Positions 22,601-22,768 of a stretch of 22,768 nt of DNA are shown here, piece by piece. Under the pieces are notes generated by a model. The model ran no database searches, had not been told where the DNA came from, and worked only from the letters and a program-made list of their open reading frames with translations. Source of the stretch: a virus; IMG/VR virus record IMGVR_UViG_3300017719_000227, positions 1 to 22,768 of that record. One strand, given 5' to 3'. The position numbers were made by a program, and so were the translations under genes. Position 1 is the first letter of the stretch, and the number at the start of each line of letters is the position of its first letter.

Positions 22601-22768
22601 TGCCGTTGAAAACTTTTGCATATCAAGTGATGAACTTGAAAATGATTTACTCATTACATCAGTAACACGTGCAGTTTCTGTTGTTGCCAAACCAAAACCA
22701 CGAACTGTGGCACCAACAACTGTTGCACTTTCTGCCAAATCTGTGCCTGTTGCACTTGCCAAATCAAG
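19691..22768 (-). CDS. Tail tape measure protein, partial (N-terminus off right edge)
   Basis: This protein sets tail length and leaves the tail during DNA entry. The frame is open to the window edge, giving 1025 residues here with the true start outside. The first ~190 residues have the TP901-type tape measure core (VVGATVRGFGLATTETARV, GFSIEQTTAMIGTLTDRGI, GTGLRNVFLELTKRG, LGGSLDILKSAFEG). A hydrophobic patch (SNLIGIALFAIMDMV) lies near 270-285. From about 335 on there are long charged coiled coils, interrupted by a CETRGGVWDEATKTC loop and a Gly/Ser linker (around 21222-21305). The C-terminal part has FEDGTENTGSHGQGVDGRGG and FHAILHPNERVLTKAQN, a typical tape measure ending. The call is firm. 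Confidence 0.92.
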   Translation of the reverse strand, partial: LDLASATGTDLAESATVVGATVRGFGLATTETARVTDVMSKSFSSSSLDMQKFSTAMASVAPIAKNAGFSIEQTTAMIGTLTDRGIDASTAGTGLRNVFLELTKRGITFEQAMLQISTATDSNAKSLELFGKRGAVIGSILSENGLAIDELTAKLMDSEGATARMAQMQIDTLGGSLDILKSAFEGYILKQNEAGGAGDKLKSIIRELAQNLEVILNTLMNLGQAFITFKAITMLQIGANRLLNSSFIQGARGMGVMKGAVRGLGSAFKALGGFIKSNLIGIALFAIMDMVREYQKLQSILNTVDDNANDLAQSMNTLTNNEKAETDQANMYFDALKKTNAGSEERDLLMRKINSQYGTTLTNLKDEIEFQKQLALAQEKVIANIREKTKAEGVRITFEMAQRAKAESGFEVEKAERILDDFRDGGITQDVLTTLFDKFGVTSENDLIETLNAWYKVDSQNRRILIDATAEWEKLQISLATKKSPEQVSCETRGGVWDEATKTCKLGGSGGGGGSGDDGEPDKLTDLTRQIENEDIIQMQNDEKREIKKAETDAKRRIEDLKKVKAYRSQKKKLTTEIEESLQLKLSEIDKKYRDKERAREQKNLKADIDARVKAKQDELRAIDDTIANVTQRENVATQIDNLQIEQIEKNRDIQLKNTELTEGEKKKIIIDALYEINTIVDNAEQRKLAIQQKYLTQLENAYTDAEKREKLRLLNSSATQLEIDQAMLDFQIKQLEKLIQAKKKLGVDTLDDEIKLAELKRTEISKQDKLFLDDQKKMVQDQIAIVQSLTQAFNYYADQRIAKVQEEIDMAQKRYDSYADLAKNGNIQAQQSMATEAKIIAEQNRKKEQMEKRKQRIALASDALQAYLRNSEDPNVKNPLLKTFTDITMLTQFVQNLPFFEDGTENTGSHGQGVDGRGGFHAILHPNERVLTKAQNAMIGDISNDDLAHLALKHQNGKIDGVQANIIAQNNDKRIVEKLESLEKTIKNKPVSNIELERIIDGTLQVVRSTTTNGKTIYNRYKIK

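Noticed and set aside
1-22768. Lysogeny genes, tRNA genes, CRISPR arrays or insertion sequences
   Set aside because: I saw no recombinase-like protein, no repeat-spacer pattern, no transposase and no recognisable cloverleaf; the single small HTH protein is not enough to claim a temperate lifestyle.

Overview
The window looks like part of a tailed double-stranded DNA phage (siphovirus-like, since it has a long tape measure protein) that infects a member of the Bacteroidota. Every gene I can support reads on the minus strand, so genes are described from high to low coordinates. The host assignment rests on four things: TAnnTTTG-type -7 promoter boxes paired with an upstream TTG/TTTG; A-rich gene leaders with no Shine-Dalgarno; AT-rich DNA; and families common in Bacteroidota phages (DUF4373 replication protein, DUF3127 protein, the terminase pair, and a lipoprotein-type spanin). 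I see no integrase, tRNA, CRISPR array or insertion sequence. No stretch longer than about 165 bases lacks a gene.

Structural and lysis region (22768 to 9958). A tape measure protein enters from the right edge. It is followed by a hub-like tail protein with a hydrophobic core, a small helical protein, a 778-residue tail/baseplate protein, a fibre-like protein with a duplicated domain, a cysteine-rich protein with three tandem repeats, and a coiled-coil protein. Then comes a tightly coupled lysis cassette: a one-TM helical protein, a two-TM holin candidate, a probable unimolecular spanin (lipoprotein signal plus C-terminal TM), and a lysin candidate with an L,D-transpeptidase-like His...SxGC motif. 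A rho-independent terminator (9880-9909) closes this block.

Replication and recombination region (9795 to 3285). A well-formed Bacteroidota promoter (9811-9843) starts it. Four small unknown genes, two of them too short for usual gene callers, lead into a CPAC-motif protein, a DUF4373 replication protein and a DnaB-type helicase. These are followed by an HExxH protein, NinG, a Sak3-type annealing protein, a Gp157-type protein, a DUF3127 protein with an SSB-like tail, and a small helix-turn-helix protein. A terminator (3216-3261) ends the block. Many of these genes share a recurring AAAACATAACA-like leader.

Region 3209 to 1. A second promoter (3180-3209) drives a short group: a conserved unknown protein, an internal terminator, a DnaJ-zinc-motif protein and an unknown protein. 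Next comes a notable promoter-then-terminator arrangement (1820-1712) just ahead of a membrane protein, the small terminase and the large terminase. The large terminase runs off the left edge and is not closed by a stop in the window. Portal, capsid and head-tail genes presumably lie to the left, and on a circular map they would lead round to the tape measure gene at the right edge.
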